From positions 248,001 to 312,000 of the forward strand of contig QFWS01000004.1 of assembly GCA_003144015.1 (NCBI GenBank): a stretch of 64,000 nucleotides of DNA. Direction: 5' to 3'. The translations under genes and the position numbers were made by a program. This document shows positions 33,017 through 43,253 of this stretch, in pieces. The notes under the pieces were generated by a model, which saw nothing but the letters and a program-made list of their open reading frames with translations, had not been told where the DNA came from and made no database searches. Within the stretch, counting starts at the first letter, position 1; each line of letters opens with the position of its first letter. Source of the DNA: Flavobacteriaceae bacterium LYZ1037. Its GTDB lineage: Bacteria > Bacteroidota > Bacteroidia > Flavobacteriales > Flavobacteriaceae.

Positions 33017-35134
33017 TTATTTATGAAGTTTTAACTGGATGCGTTTTCGTGCGACATCTACTTCTAATACTTTTACAATAACTTGCTGATGTAAACTAAC
33101 ATGTGCATTTACATCGCTAACAAAACTATCTGATAAATTGGACACATGAATCAAGCCACTTTCTTTAATTCCAATATCTACAAAAGCACCAAAATTGGTT
33201 ACGTTATTTACAATGCCAGGAAGTAATTGCCCTTCTTGTAAATCGGTTATGGATTTAATGTTTTGATTAAACGTAAACACTTTTGCTTGCTCACGAATAT
33301 CTAGACCGGGTTTTTCCAATTCCTTAATAATATCTTGAAGTGTTGGTAAACCTATAGAATTGGTACAATATTGTTTTAAGTCTATCTTTTGAAGAAGTTC
33401 TTTATTCCCTATTAAATCTAAAACTTCCTTGCCCAAATCTTTTGCCATTTTTTCAACAATCGCATAACTTTCTGGATGTACAGCCGAATCGTCCAATGGA
33501 TTCTTAGGATCTTTAATTCGTAAAAAAGCAACACCTTGTTCAAAGGCCTTATCTCCTAAACGTGGAACTTTTTTAATGGCATTTCTGGATTTAAAAACGC
33601 CATGTTCTGTTCTATAATTAAAAATATTTACTGCTAATTTGGGTCCAATTCCAGACACATAACTTAATAAACTGGTGCTGGCAGTATTGATATTTACACC
33701 AACAGCATTTACGCAGTTTTCTACTACAATATCTAGTTCTTTTTGAAGTTTGGTTTGGTCCACATCGTGCTGATATTGTCCAACACCAATAGATTTGGCA
33801 TCAATTTTAACCAGTTCTGCAAGTGGATCTTGCAGGCGCCTTCCTATAGAAACAGAGCCACGGACTGTGACATCGTAATTCGGAAATTCGTCACGAGCAA
33901 TTTTTGATGCTGAATAAATACTAGCTCCAGCCTCACTAACTACAAAGACCTGAATATCGTTTTTAAAACGAATCTTTCTAATTATGGCTTCGGTTTCCCT
34001 AGAAGCTGTCCCGTTTCCAATGGCAATGGCTTCTATTTGATACGCTTCAGAAAGTGAACTTATTTTTTTCATGGCTCCAATAGTATCACTTTTTGGAGGA
34101 TGTGGATAAATGGTTTCGTTGTGTTTTAAATTCCCTTGTGCATCCAAGCACACAATTTTGCATCCTGTTCTAAAACCTGGATCGATGGCTAATACGCGTT
34201 TTTCACCCAAAGGCGAACCAAGTAATAACTGTTTTAAGTTTTTAGCAAATACATTAATAGCAGATTCGTCAGCTTTTTCTTTGGCTTTTTGAAGCGCTTC
34301 ATTCGATAAAGATGGGAACAATAAACGTTTATAGGCATCTTGAATGGCTATTTCAAGGTGATTCGAACAGGCATTATTAGACCGAATAATACGATCTTCA
34401 ATTTTAGCTAAAGCTTTCTCGGTGTCTATAGCTATTTTAACTTTAATAAATCCCTCTTTTTCGGCTCTTAAAATGGCTAGTAATCTATGGGATGGAATTC
34501 TACTTAAAGTTTCTTCCCATTCAAAATAATCTCTATATTTTTGAGCGTTTTCATCATCTTTTTTAGATTTAATTACTTTGGTTGAAATCATGGAGAAACG
34601 GTCTAATTGATGACGTATAGTATTCCTGACATCTGTTCGTTCGTTAATCCATTCGGAAATAATATGCCTGGCGCCTTCCAAAGCATCTTCAACAGAAGTT
34701 ACATCACCTTTTACATATTTATAAGCAATAGATTCTATATCTGAAGCATTTTGACTCATGATAATTTTAGCCAAAGGTTCCAAACCATTTTTTCTGGCAG
34801 TTTCTGCTTTGGTTTTTCTACTTTTTTTATAAGGCAAGTACAGGTCTTCAAGGGCTGTTAAATCTTGAGTGGTTTCAATTTTTCTCTTTAATTCTTCCGT
34901 TAAAACGTCTTGGTCTTCTAAAGCTTTTAAAATGGTGGTTTTTCGTTTTTCTAACGTTTCAAATTGTTCTTTATATTTTACAATATCTCCTATTTGAACT
35001 TCATCTAGATTGCCAGTACGTTCTTTTCTATAACGTGAAATAAACGGAATGGTACAAGCTTCATCTAATAATTCGACCGTGTTTTTTACAGATGTTTCTG
35101 GAAGTTTTGTTTGGGATATAATATACGAAATCAT
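33017..35134 (-). CDS. tex: Tex-family RNA-binding protein
   Basis: A 705-residue protein with the Tex layout: helical N-terminal part (KERTGNLDEVQIGDI, KPYLPYKKSRKTKAETARKN-like), a YqgF-like domain with AIDPGFRTGCKIVC (~320), HhH motifs (GIGPKLAVNIF, ~508), and a C-terminal S1 RNA-binding domain (PGIVNNVTNFGAFVDIGI, ~640-705). Tex binds RNA and interacts with transcription machinery; the exact role is unclear. Length is normal for the family. Its start at 35134 follows the terminator of the upstream gene. Confidence 0.94.
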   Translation of the reverse strand: MISYIISQTKLPETSVKNTVELLDEACTIPFISRYRKERTGNLDEVQIGDIVKYKEQFETLEKRKTTILKALEDQDVLTEELKRKIETTQDLTALEDLYLPYKKSRKTKAETARKNGLEPLAKIIMSQNASDIESIAYKYVKGDVTSVEDALEGARHIISEWINERTDVRNTIRHQLDRFSMISTKVIKSKKDDENAQKYRDYFEWEETLSRIPSHRLLAILRAEKEGFIKVKIAIDTEKALAKIEDRIIRSNNACSNHLEIAIQDAYKRLLFPSLSNEALQKAKEKADESAINVFAKNLKQLLLGSPLGEKRVLAIDPGFRTGCKIVCLDAQGNLKHNETIYPHPPKSDTIGAMKKISSLSEAYQIEAIAIGNGTASRETEAIIRKIRFKNDIQVFVVSEAGASIYSASKIARDEFPNYDVTVRGSVSIGRRLQDPLAELVKIDAKSIGVGQYQHDVDQTKLQKELDIVVENCVNAVGVNINTASTSLLSYVSGIGPKLAVNIFNYRTEHGVFKSRNAIKKVPRLGDKAFEQGVAFLRIKDPKNPLDDSAVHPESYAIVEKMAKDLGKEVLDLIGNKELLQKIDLKQYCTNSIGLPTLQDIIKELEKPGLDIREQAKVFTFNQNIKSITDLQEGQLLPGIVNNVTNFGAFVDIGIKESGLIHVSNLSDSFVSDVNAHVSLHQQVIVKVLEVDVARKRIQLKLHK

Positions 35135-35161
35135 AAATCTATTTTGAATGTCGAAAATACT

Positions 35162-35198
35162 AAAAAAACCTCGCAGTACATCGTCTGCGAGGTTTTTC
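35162..35198 (-). terminator. Terminator after the NlpE/META gene
   Basis: A perfect 13-bp stem AAAAACCTCGCAG / CTGCGAGGTTTTT (35164-35176, 35185-35197) with an 8-base loop. On the minus strand it is followed by a T-run, so it ends the gene at 35220. It could also affect reading from the plus strand. Confidence 0.85.
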
Positions 35199-35219
35199 GT
35201 TTATAGAAATTTAATGGAC

Positions 35220-36020
35220 TTATTCTGCAGTTTCAAAAACTGCTAAAGGCGCCATTTTTGCCTTATTTAGTGTCATGGTATTTGCATTTAAGGAAAAGTT
35301 GTCTGCTGTATTTAAGACTTTAATAAATTGATCTTCAACAGTCATATCTGGGCAAGCCATCATGGTTGTTGCTATTTTAGAAAGTTCCAATTGTGTGTTA
35401 TTTTCAATGTTGTATGTACCAGTAAAGGTGTTGCAACCAGAATTTCCAAACACACGATTATCCTCTGTTGCAAAAGAAATAAAGGCTTCGCTATCAGTTA
35501 TGTCTTTTCCCATAAGTTTTACTAATTTCCATTTGGTATCTGTAAATGCAATTTCTTCATTATTAGACAAATCTTGTTTTTTTAGAATATAAAAATCGGC
35601 TAATTCGCCAGTCACTTTATTTCCGGATTTATTGAGTTGCGTTAAGGTGTTTTCACCAACAAAATACATCGTTCCATTATCGTCTGACAATAGAATTTTT
35701 TGACCATTATCGATCCATTTTATGTACCCACGACTATCAAAAACACCATCTTTTTCACCTAGATAATTGTCTTTGGAAACATATGTTTGGTCTTTATTAA
35801 TGGTAATGGTTCTCTCAATTCCTTCGCAGTCTGCACATGGAAGTGTGCCTTTATAAGTGCCTTCCCAATCTAAGGATTTTTCACTTGTATGAGAATCGAT
35901 GACAACTTCTTCTTCAATTAAGTTCTCCGAAGTCGTTTCAGCATTCTTTTTATTGTTGGAATTGCAACTAGTAAAAAGAATAAATACAATGGCCGTAAGT
36001 TCTAATAATCTAAATTTCAT
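35220..36020 (-). CDS. NlpE-like and META-domain lipoprotein
   Basis: A 266-residue lipoprotein with lipobox LFTSC near residue 19. The N-terminal domain (DWEGTYKGTLPCADCEGIER, residues ~51-150) is NlpE-like, with a CxxC pair. The C-terminal domain (FGNSGCNTFTGTYNI, ~165-266) is a META/HslJ domain. NlpE detects envelope and copper stress in Enterobacteria, and META domains occur in heat-shock-linked lipoproteins. It is the last gene of a three-lipoprotein run with OmpA-like and lipocalin-like neighbours (12 bp from the OmpA gene). Confidence 0.85.
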   Translation of the reverse strand: MKFRLLELTAIVFILFTSCNSNNKKNAETTSENLIEEEVVIDSHTSEKSLDWEGTYKGTLPCADCEGIERTITINKDQTYVSKDNYLGEKDGVFDSRGYIKWIDNGQKILLSDDNGTMYFVGENTLTQLNKSGNKVTGELADFYILKKQDLSNNEEIAFTDTKWKLVKLMGKDITDSEAFISFATEDNRVFGNSGCNTFTGTYNIENNTQLELSKIATTMMACPDMTVEDQFIKVLNTADNFSLNANTMTLNKAKMAPLAVFETAE

Positions 36021-36032
36021 TTATATAATTTT

Positions 36033-36737
36033 TTAATTGTTTACTTCGTTTTTAGCATCTTCAATCATTTGTTCACTAGGTAAAATGGCAACATTAACAC
36101 GTCTGTTTTTGGCACGACCTTCAGCAGTTGCATTATCGTGCATGGGTTGGGTTTCTCCAAACCAGTTGGTAGTAAATCTACCATTACTTAGCCCTGAACC
36201 AATGAGGTAATTAGTTACAGCATAAGCTCTGTTCTTTGAAAGCGTCATGTTATAAGATTCTGCTCCCACACTATCTGTATGGCCAACAACCAAAATATTG
36301 GTGTCTGGATATTCTTTAAACACATTTGATAATTTGTTTAAGGTTTCTTGAGATGCATTATTAATATTGTATTTGTCTGTAGCAAAATACACGCCACTAT
36401 TTTCATCGAATGTAATTACAATACCATCATCGATACGTTCTACTTGAGCTCCCGGAATTTCTTCTTCAATTTTTTGAGCTTGTTTGTCCATTTTATTACC
36501 AATAAGTACACCAGCTCCTCCACCAACTACGCCACCAATAACTGCGCCAATTTCGCCATTGCCACCTTTACCAACATTGTTGCCAATAATAGCTCCTAAA
36601 ATGGCTCCACCGGTAGCACCTATTACGGCACCTTTTTGTTTGTTGTTTGCGTTATCTACAGCTTTGCAATTGGCAAAACTGATTAATATGATACTGGCAA
36701 GTGCAATTATTTTAATTTTATTTATATGTAAGTTCAT
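36033..36737 (-). CDS. OmpA-family lipoprotein with glycine zipper
   Basis: A 234-residue lipoprotein with lipobox SFANC near residue 24. A glycine-zipper block (GAVIGATGGAILGAIIGNN and a second GAVIGGVVGGGAGVLIGNK) at residues ~37-83 may span or associate with membranes. The C-terminal OmpA domain carries VVGHTDSVGAESYNMTLSKN and GRAKNRRVNVAI, which bind peptidoglycan. It anchors the outer membrane to the wall. It lies between the NlpE/META and lipocalin-like genes (12 and 4 bp), so a co-regulated envelope operon. Confidence 0.9.
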   Translation of the reverse strand: MNLHINKIKIIALASIILISFANCKAVDNANNKQKGAVIGATGGAILGAIIGNNVGKGGNGEIGAVIGGVVGGGAGVLIGNKMDKQAQKIEEEIPGAQVERIDDGIVITFDENSGVYFATDKYNINNASQETLNKLSNVFKEYPDTNILVVGHTDSVGAESYNMTLSKNRAYAVTNYLIGSGLSNGRFTTNWFGETQPMHDNATAEGRAKNRRVNVAILPSEQMIEDAKNEVNN

Positions 36738-36741
36738 GATT

Positions 36742-37212
36742 TTAAAGTTTTGTAAAGTTCATAATTATAGTAAAAGGCTTGTTGTCCACTGTAACGGTTT
36801 GCTGCCATTGCATATTGGTTTCTGATAGCGCATTTAGTTTCAATCTAAACCCTTGATTGGTTTCCGATTTGCCTTTTTTGTTTGTTGGTTTTAAAAGAAA
36901 ATCATACAAACCAGTAGTTTCGTCTATTTCTTGAATGGTAAATACAAAAAAGCGTTCTCCAGTAGAACAAGACGTATCATTAATAGTGTAAAGTCCTGTA
37001 TTGTTGTTTGGAATAAATTGCCAGGTACTACCTTCAAAACAAGTTTTAGAAGCATCGCCAAATAGTGATACATTGTAAGTTCCAGTCTCACTATAACTTA
37101 TAGCGTTTAAGGTCCAATTTCCTTTGATAACTTTTTTAGAGTCTCGAACTGTTTTGGAGCTTCCACATGAAAGCATCGATATTGTTAATAGGAATAGGAT
37201 TAATTTTTTCAT
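36742..37212 (-). CDS. Lipocalin-like lipoprotein
   Basis: A 156-residue lipoprotein with lipobox SMLSC near residue 16. The sequence GNWTLNAISYSETGTYNVSL at residues ~30-49 and the alternating beta pattern later (GSTWQFIPNNNTGLYTIN) fit the lipocalin-like families common in Bacteroidota. It may carry a small hydrophobic ligand or stabilise the envelope. It is the first gene of the three-lipoprotein unit. Confidence 0.72.
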   Translation of the reverse strand: MKKLILFLLTISMLSCGSSKTVRDSKKVIKGNWTLNAISYSETGTYNVSLFGDASKTCFEGSTWQFIPNNNTGLYTINDTSCSTGERFFVFTIQEIDETTGLYDFLLKPTNKKGKSETNQGFRLKLNALSETNMQWQQTVTVDNKPFTIIMNFTKL

Positions 37213-37366
37213 AAGTGATATTTTTTAAACTGATTCAAAATTAACTAATAAGACATTTTCTAATTGATGCAATAGAGTAAAAAGCTAATTCATTTACTTG
37301 TGCAACTATCTTATTTACGGAAGAATTTTCCTATAGGATGTTTTAATTCTTAACTTTCAGAAAACA

Positions 37367-37999
37367 TTAACATCTTTTAAATAAAGTATAGACATATGGA
37401 CGTTCGCTACCAAATGGATTGATAAATGTATGGTTGAAAGAATTTATAAGCTTAAAGCTGTTTCCTAATTTATTTTGAAGCATTTCTACATTGTAACGTT
37501 TCAAATCTAAACCACAGCATTTTTCTGCGCCATCTAAACTGAAAACAGCAATAAGCATATAACCATCTTTTGTTACTATTTTTTTAATAAGATTGAAATA
37601 GGCTGTTTGTTCTTCATCTTTTAAAAAGAAATGAAGCACAGCGCGATCAATCCATAAATCTATTGACTCTAGATTTTGTAATACTATAGGTTTGGTTAAA
37701 TCGTCTACAATACTGTTTAGATTATAATTATGAGATTTTAATATACGTTCTTTTAATTTCTCAAGAGCTAAATTGCTTAAATCGTTTGCAATTAGATTAG
37801 TGAAACCTGCATCTAAAAGTACATCGATTAATGTCGTAGTTCCTACACCAACATTTAAAATTCTGGCATCTTTTTCAAGCTTACATGTGTCAATAAGTTG
37901 CATGGTTGGTGTTGGGTTTTCTTCAAACCAACCCAATTGATTATCGGCTTTATCATAAGCTTTGTTCCAGTGTTCTTTTAAATTTTGAGGGTTGTTCAT
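37367..37999 (-). CDS. Class I SAM-dependent methyltransferase
   Basis: A 210-residue Rossmann methyltransferase. The motif I AdoMet-binding loop is ILNVGVGTTTLIDVLLDAGF (residues ~45-64), and a motif with an acidic residue is NDLSNLALEKLK. The order WNKAYDKADNQLGWFEENP at the N-terminus resembles the thiopurine/small-molecule methyltransferase-type or tellurite-resistance-like enzymes. The substrate is unknown. It follows metG by 3 bp, so it is probably translated from the metG transcript. Confidence 0.78.
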   Translation of the reverse strand: MNNPQNLKEHWNKAYDKADNQLGWFEENPTPTMQLIDTCKLEKDARILNVGVGTTTLIDVLLDAGFTNLIANDLSNLALEKLKERILKSHNYNLNSIVDDLTKPIVLQNLESIDLWIDRAVLHFFLKDEEQTAYFNLIKKIVTKDGYMLIAVFSLDGAEKCCGLDLKRYNVEMLQNKLGNSFKLINSFNHTFINPFGSERPYVYTLFKRC

Positions 38000-38002
38000 T
38001 TG

Positions 38003-40132
38003 CTAACTAATATGCAATCCGTTATTAACTGAAGCATCATCAGGATTTACAAACACCAATTTCCCTTCTGGAGTTTCAGTCATTAAAATCATCCCTTGGC
38101 TTTCCACACCACGTAAGGCTCTTGGAGCCAAATTGACTAAAACAGTTACTTTTTTTCCAACAACTTCTTCTGGAGTAAAACTTTCGGCAATGCCTGAAAC
38201 TATAGTTCTTACATCAATTCCAGTATCTACTTTTAATACTAAAAGCTTTTTAGCTTTTGGCATTTTTTCAGCTTCCAAAATAGTTCCAACTCTAATGTCT
38301 AATTTGGTGAAATCATCAAATGTAATTTCTTCTTTTTGAGGTTCTACTGTTTTGTTGGCTGCTTCATTAGCTTTTTTAGTCGCTAATAATTTATCTACTT
38401 GTGCTTGTACAGTTTCATCTTCAATTTTAGAAAATAATAATTCTGCTTTTCCTATCTGATGCCCGGAAGGAAGAAGAATGTCTTTTGAAGAGATGTCGTT
38501 CCAACTTAGAGCGTCATTGCGAGACTCATTTTTTTGAGTCGTGGCAATCTCTTTGTTTGATGAGATAACCACGTCGCTTTGTTCCTCGTTATGAAATAAT
38601 CCTAAAATATCTTTTAATTTATTGGAAGTAAATGGTAAAAATGGTTCGCTTAAAGTGGCTAAAGCTGAAGCTATTTGTAAAGCGACGAACATGATGGTTT
38701 GTGTTCTGGCTTGATCTTCTTTAATCACTTTCCAAGGCTCTTCGTCTGCTAAATATTTGTTTCCAAGTCTAGCTAAATTCATTAATTCTTGTCCAGCTTC
38801 ACGAAACCTGTATCGTTCAATCGAGCTTGAAATTACGGCTGGATAAGCCTTAACAGTTGCTAAAGTTTCTTCATCTATTTGAGAAAATTCAGATGGGTTA
38901 GGAATAACTCCATTGTAGTATTTATTAGTTAAAACAACCACACGATTGATGAAATTTCCAAAAATAGCCACCAACTCGTTATTATTTCTAGCCTGAAAAT
39001 CTTTCCAAGTAAAATCGTTATCCTTTGTTTCTGGAGCATTAGCAGTTAAAGCATAACGCAATACGTCTTGCTGATTTGGAAAATCTTCCAAATATTCTGG
39101 TAACCAAACAGCCCAATTTTTAGAAGTTGACAATTTGTTGCCTTCTAAATTTAAAAACTCGTTTGCTGGTACGTTATCAGGTAGAATATAGCTTCCTTCA
39201 GCTTTTAACATGGCTGGAAAAATAATGCAGTGAAATACAATATTATCTTTCCCTATAAAATGCACCAATTTGGTGTCTTTATCTTTCCAATATGGCTCCC
39301 AATCTTTTCCTTCGCGTTCTGCCCATTCTTTGGTTGCAGAAATGTAACCTATTGGAGCATCGAACCACACATAAAGCACTTTGCCTTCGGCATCTGGAAG
39401 TGGTACAGGAATTCCCCAATCTAAATCTCTGGTTACAGCTCTGGGACGTAACCCATCGTCAATCCACGATTTTACTTGTCCGTAAACATTAGATTTCCAG
39501 TCCTTTTTATGACCTTTTAAAATCCATTCTTTTAAAAAGGCTTCGTGTTTATCTAAAGGTAAAAACCAGTGTTTGGTTTGTTTTAAAGTTGGGACATTTC
39601 CTGTAATAGCCGATTTAGGATTAATTAAATCTGTGGCATTATGACTGGTTCCACATTTTTCACATTGATCGCCATAGCTTTCTTCGTTGCCACATTTTGG
39701 ACAGGTTCCAACGACAAATCGATCAGCTAAGAACTGATTGGCTTCTTCATCGTATAATTGTTCAGTAACTTCTTCATTAAACTCTCCTTTTTCATATAAA
39801 GTGGTAAAGAAATCTGAGGCTGTATCATGATGAATTTTAGCCGTAGTTCTAGAATAATTATCTAAAGAAATGCCAAAGTCTTCAAACGATTTTTTAATAA
39901 TTGCATGATATTTATCAACAACATCTTGAGGCGAAACACCTTCTTTTTTCGCTTTAATGGTAATGGGAACACCATGTTCATCACTTCCACAAATAAAGGC
40001 CACATCGTTTCCTGTTAATCTTAAATAGCGAGCGTATATATCTGCTGGCACATAAACACCTGCAAGATGTCCAATATGGATTGGACCATTTGTGTATGGT
40101 AAAGCAGCTGTTATGGTATATCTTTTTGACAT
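38003..40132 (-). CDS. metG: Methionyl-tRNA synthetase
   Basis: A 709-residue class I synthetase from ATG 40132 ([13 protein letters not shown]); the ATG at 40165 would add 11 residues that do not resemble the family. It shows the HIGH motif (PIHIGHLAG), a four-Cys zinc knuckle ([18 protein letters not shown]), the KMSKS-like KLSTSKN, and a C-terminal tRNA-binding domain ([20 protein letters not shown]). Charges tRNA-Met. An in-frame segment of about 29 residues ([13 protein letters not shown] to SRNDAL) is encoded by a palindromic repeat-like sequence; see the separate entry. Confidence 0.95.
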   Translation of the reverse strand: MSKRYTITAALPYTNGPIHIGHLAGVYVPADIYARYLRLTGNDVAFICGSDEHGVPITIKAKKEGVSPQDVVDKYHAIIKKSFEDFGISLDNYSRTTAKIHHDTASDFFTTLYEKGEFNEEVTEQLYDEEANQFLADRFVVGTCPKCGNEESYGDQCEKCGTSHNATDLINPKSAITGNVPTLKQTKHWFLPLDKHEAFLKEWILKGHKKDWKSNVYGQVKSWIDDGLRPRAVTRDLDWGIPVPLPDAEGKVLYVWFDAPIGYISATKEWAEREGKDWEPYWKDKDTKLVHFIGKDNIVFHCIIFPAMLKAEGSYILPDNVPANEFLNLEGNKLSTSKNWAVWLPEYLEDFPNQQDVLRYALTANAPETKDNDFTWKDFQARNNNELVAIFGNFINRVVVLTNKYYNGVIPNPSEFSQIDEETLATVKAYPAVISSSIERYRFREAGQELMNLARLGNKYLADEEPWKVIKEDQARTQTIMFVALQIASALATLSEPFLPFTSNKLKDILGLFHNEEQSDVVISSNKEIATTQKNESRNDALSWNDISSKDILLPSGHQIGKAELLFSKIEDETVQAQVDKLLATKKANEAANKTVEPQKEEITFDDFTKLDIRVGTILEAEKMPKAKKLLVLKVDTGIDVRTIVSGIAESFTPEEVVGKKVTVLVNLAPRALRGVESQGMILMTETPEGKLVFVNPDDASVNNGLHIS
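38511..38595. repeat. Interspersed palindromic repeat-like element inside metG
   Basis: The segment contains CGTCATTGCGAG at the left and CCTCGTTATGA at the right as imperfect outer arms, a perfect hairpin GACTCA/TGAGTC (38523-38528, 38535-38540), and CGTGG..ATCTC / GAGAT..CCACG (38540-38573). CGTCATTGCGAG and CGTGGCAATCTC are, as I recall, the arms of a repeat found at many places in Flavobacteria genomes. Here it stays in frame with metG and is translated. No second copy was noticed in the window. Confidence 0.6.
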
Positions 40133-40205
40133 TTTTAGAACTTTTTTGAGATTACAAAAGTACACAATTTAAGGGCTATTTAGAAAAAAAACGTACTTTT
40201 ACATT

Positions 40206-41225
40206 ATGACAAAAAGCATCTATTTATTACCCTTGTTCTGTCTGGTTTTTTTCTTCGGAAAAAAGACACTTTTAGCACAAGACATCCAATCGAAAAACAC
40301 ACAAATTTTGATACAACCACCATATTTAAAGGCTGGCGATACAGTTGCCATTGTAGCACCTTCAGGAATCTTAAAAAATAAAACAGGTGAAGTACAACAA
40401 GCTGAAGATTTACTTAAAAGTTGGGGGCTGAACGTGGTTATTGGAAAACATGTCTTTAGTCAAGACAATCATTTTGCTGGAACTGATGCTGAGCGTTGTG
40501 AAGATTTTCAAAATGCCATGGACGATCCAACAATTAGTGCTATTTGGTGCGCTAGAGGAGGTTATGGTACCGTTCGGATATTAGATAAACTAAGTTTCGA
40601 AAAGTTTCGAAAAAACCCTAAATGGCTGATAGGTTATAGCGATATTACTGCGTTACACAATCAGTTTCATAACGAAGGGTTTGAAAGCATTCATGCACTT
40701 ATGTGTACCAGTTTAACCAAAGATTTAAACGATATTCCTGAATCTATTTCAACTTTCAAAAAAGCTATTTTTGGTGAACCTTTAAGTTACACGCTTATTG
40801 GAACAGATTATAATAGAATAGGGACCGTTACAGCGCCATTGGTTGGTGGAAACTTAACCATATTGCATACTATGTTAGGATCTAAAACAAGTATTGATAC
40901 CAGTGGAAAAATTTTATTTATTGAAGAGATAGGTGAGTATAAATACCATATAGACAGGATGTTACAGAGTTTAAAACGTGCAGGTTATTTTGATAATTGT
41001 GCAGGTGTTTTGGTTGGTGATATGAGTAAAATGCGTAAAAATACAACCCTTTGGGGAACCTCTATTGAACAACTTATTTTAGATGCACTTTCAGACTACA
41101 ACTTTCCAGTAGCTTTTAATATGCCTGCAGGACATGAGAAAGATAATCGTGCCATGATTTTAGGGAGAACAATTGAAATGACTGTAGGGAAAGATAAGTC
41201 GACGGTTGTTTTTGAAAATAATTAA
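40206..41225 (+). CDS. S66-family muramoyltetrapeptide (LD-)carboxypeptidase
   Basis: A 339-residue peptidase. An N-terminal hydrophobic segment (LLPLFCLVFFFG, ~6-17) with a signal-like end (LLAQ) suggests export. The family segments are VAIVAPSGILKN, CARGGYGTVRIL and the nucleophile motif GYSDITALHNQ, with later GHEKDNRAMILG. It cleaves L-D bonds in peptidoglycan stem peptides for murein recycling or remodelling. The last bases overlap the ClC gene stop on the other strand (41222-41225). Confidence 0.88.
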   Translation: MTKSIYLLPLFCLVFFFGKKTLLAQDIQSKNTQILIQPPYLKAGDTVAIVAPSGILKNKTGEVQQAEDLLKSWGLNVVIGKHVFSQDNHFAGTDAERCEDFQNAMDDPTISAIWCARGGYGTVRILDKLSFEKFRKNPKWLIGYSDITALHNQFHNEGFESIHALMCTSLTKDLNDIPESISTFKKAIFGEPLSYTLIGTDYNRIGTVTAPLVGGNLTILHTMLGSKTSIDTSGKILFIEEIGEYKYHIDRMLQSLKRAGYFDNCAGVLVGDMSKMRKNTTLWGTSIEQLILDALSDYNFPVAFNMPAGHEKDNRAMILGRTIEMTVGKDKSTVVFENN

Positions 41226-43072
41226 TAACCTTCTGAATAATCCTTTAATAACCTTCGATAATTTGTTAATATTTTAGATCGACTAATAAATCCACAAAAT
41301 TTCTTATTTTCATCTAACAAAGGTAATTGCCAGACATCTGCTTCATCAAACATTTTTGTGACTTTCATAACCGAATCCGTTTGGTTGATAATGAATGATG
41401 GTTTAATAGCTAAGCTGCTTACATTTGTTTCATCGGCAGGTTTTTTTCCTAATAGATAAGGTCGTAAATGCTCTCTATTTAAAATCCCTAAAAACTGATT
41501 GTTTTTATCAATAACAGCCATACTATTTTGGTCGCTGTTTCTAAACTTTTGCATAACTTCTTCCATGCTTTCTGTTGTACTTAATATTAACGACGCAGGA
41601 TTGATACAATCTTTTAATGAGATTTGAGAAAGAATGTTTTGATCTTGCCTGGTGGTGAAAATCTTACCATCTTCAGCTAATTTATTGTAAGCAGGATTAA
41701 TTGGTGAAAAGAACCTATTAACAACATATGCTATTACAGAAACGATCATTAATGGTATAAATAAATCATAACCACTACTGGTTTCAGCTATCAGAAAAAT
41801 AGCAGTAAGAGGTGCGTATAAAGCACCAGACATGACGCCTGCCATACCTACTAACATTAAATTTGTAACTGGTACGTTTTGAAACCCCATTAATTCTAAA
41901 GCAAAACCGAAAGCATATCCTAAAAAGCCACCAGCGACTAATGATGGTGCAAAATTACCACCATTCCCACCAGAACCAAGTGTTATACTTGTAGCAAAAG
42001 CTTTTAATAACGTAGCAAAAGCTAAAAAGATTAATATAATAAGTTGTGAGTCGCCAAAATATTTAAAGAGACTTTCATGTATCAGTTGATTGACATTACC
42101 TTGATGTAAAATTTTAATATTGAGATATCCCTCACCAAAAAGAGGAGGAAATGCAACACATAACAAAGAGAGTAAGCCACCACCAACAAGAGCTTTTAAT
42201 ATGACTCGTTTTCCAAAACGTTCAAAAAAATGATGCACTTTTTGACCAACCATTAAAAAATAGCGAGCATATAAACCGGTTAATAAGCCTAAAACAATGT
42301 AGTAAAGAATATTAAAGTGGTTAAAAACTTCACGAGTCTGAAAATTAAACAGGATTTCTTCATCTAATATAATAGTTGAAAGCAAACTTCCACAGATAGC
42401 AGCAATAACAAGTGGGATAAAATCTGTAAAGACTAAGCCAGTAAGTAAGATCTCAAAAGCAAACATAATGCCTGCAATTGGAGCATTAAACGCTGCAGCA
42501 ATACCTGCAGCAGCACCAGATGCAAGTAATAATGTTCTTTCTTTAAACCCTAACCGATAACGTTGAGCATAATTAGAACCAATAGCAGACCCTGTAACTG
42601 CAATTGGTGTTTCTAAACCTACAGATCCACCAAAACCAACAGTAATTCCACTTTGTATGATTTGAGAATACATTTTAGTAGATTTTACTTTACTTTGATT
42701 TTGAGAAATATCTTTTAAAACAAACGATAATTCTTTTTCCTCATCTCCTTTAAAAAAATACTTAACAACCAAAGCCGTTAATGTAATACCCACTACAGGA
42801 AAAATAGCATATACAAACATACGTTCCTTAAAAGGAACTTCTGTATTAATAAAAACTTGAATATGATGGACTATGACTTTAAGCACTACACCTGCAAAAC
42901 CAGCTGTTAATCCAACCGTTACACCTGATAAAATAAGAAACTGAGAACGTGTAAGTCGTTCACTTACCCAAAACAAAAGGATTTCAGCAAAATTAAATTT
43001 TCTATAAGGGTAATTGATAAATGCTTTTTTGAATTGTAAAAAGCTATTATAGAGTTTTTTAATTTTATTCAT
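41222..43072 (-). CDS. ClC-type chloride channel/transporter with CBS domains
   Basis: A 616-residue protein. The gating Glu154 lies in FGGSVGLETPIA. The Cl-binding helix ends with SGGNGGNFAPSL are present. About ten or more membrane segments fill residues 45-455. Two C-terminal CBS domains (LKDCINPASLILSTTES and FIINQTDSVMKVT) may bind nucleotides and control transport. It moves chloride, perhaps coupled to protons, across the inner membrane. The length matches CBS-bearing prokaryotic ClC proteins. Confidence 0.92.
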   Translation of the reverse strand: MNKIKKLYNSFLQFKKAFINYPYRKFNFAEILLFWVSERLTRSQFLILSGVTVGLTAGFAGVVLKVIVHHIQVFINTEVPFKERMFVYAIFPVVGITLTALVVKYFFKGDEEKELSFVLKDISQNQSKVKSTKMYSQIIQSGITVGFGGSVGLETPIAVTGSAIGSNYAQRYRLGFKERTLLLASGAAAGIAAAFNAPIAGIMFAFEILLTGLVFTDFIPLVIAAICGSLLSTIILDEEILFNFQTREVFNHFNILYYIVLGLLTGLYARYFLMVGQKVHHFFERFGKRVILKALVGGGLLSLLCVAFPPLFGEGYLNIKILHQGNVNQLIHESLFKYFGDSQLIILIFLAFATLLKAFATSITLGSGGNGGNFAPSLVAGGFLGYAFGFALELMGFQNVPVTNLMLVGMAGVMSGALYAPLTAIFLIAETSSGYDLFIPLMIVSVIAYVVNRFFSPINPAYNKLAEDGKIFTTRQDQNILSQISLKDCINPASLILSTTESMEEVMQKFRNSDQNSMAVIDKNNQFLGILNREHLRPYLLGKKPADETNVSSLAIKPSFIINQTDSVMKVTKMFDEADVWQLPLLDENKKFCGFISRSKILTNYRRLLKDYSEGY

Positions 43073-43253
43073 GTTGATTGATAAGTCAATTTAATTTAAT
43101 GTTTTAAAAAATTAAGATATTTTTAAATACAAGCAGTAAATGGATTTATTCAAACCCTTCAGCATTAAATTATCATGCAAATTTCGATAAAAAATAAAAG
43201 AAAGCTTCTAAAACAATTAGAAATTTACACTTTTCTCAATTAATTTACGCATG

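Noticed and set aside
34360-34375. GATTCGAAC resembling a tRNA T-arm
   Set aside because: It lies inside the tex coding frame and no cloverleaf could be found around it.
36484-36825. Plus-strand frame of 113 residues, Pro/Thr/Ala-rich
   Set aside because: It is the complement of the glycine zipper of the OmpA-like lipoprotein, so the composition is an artefact.
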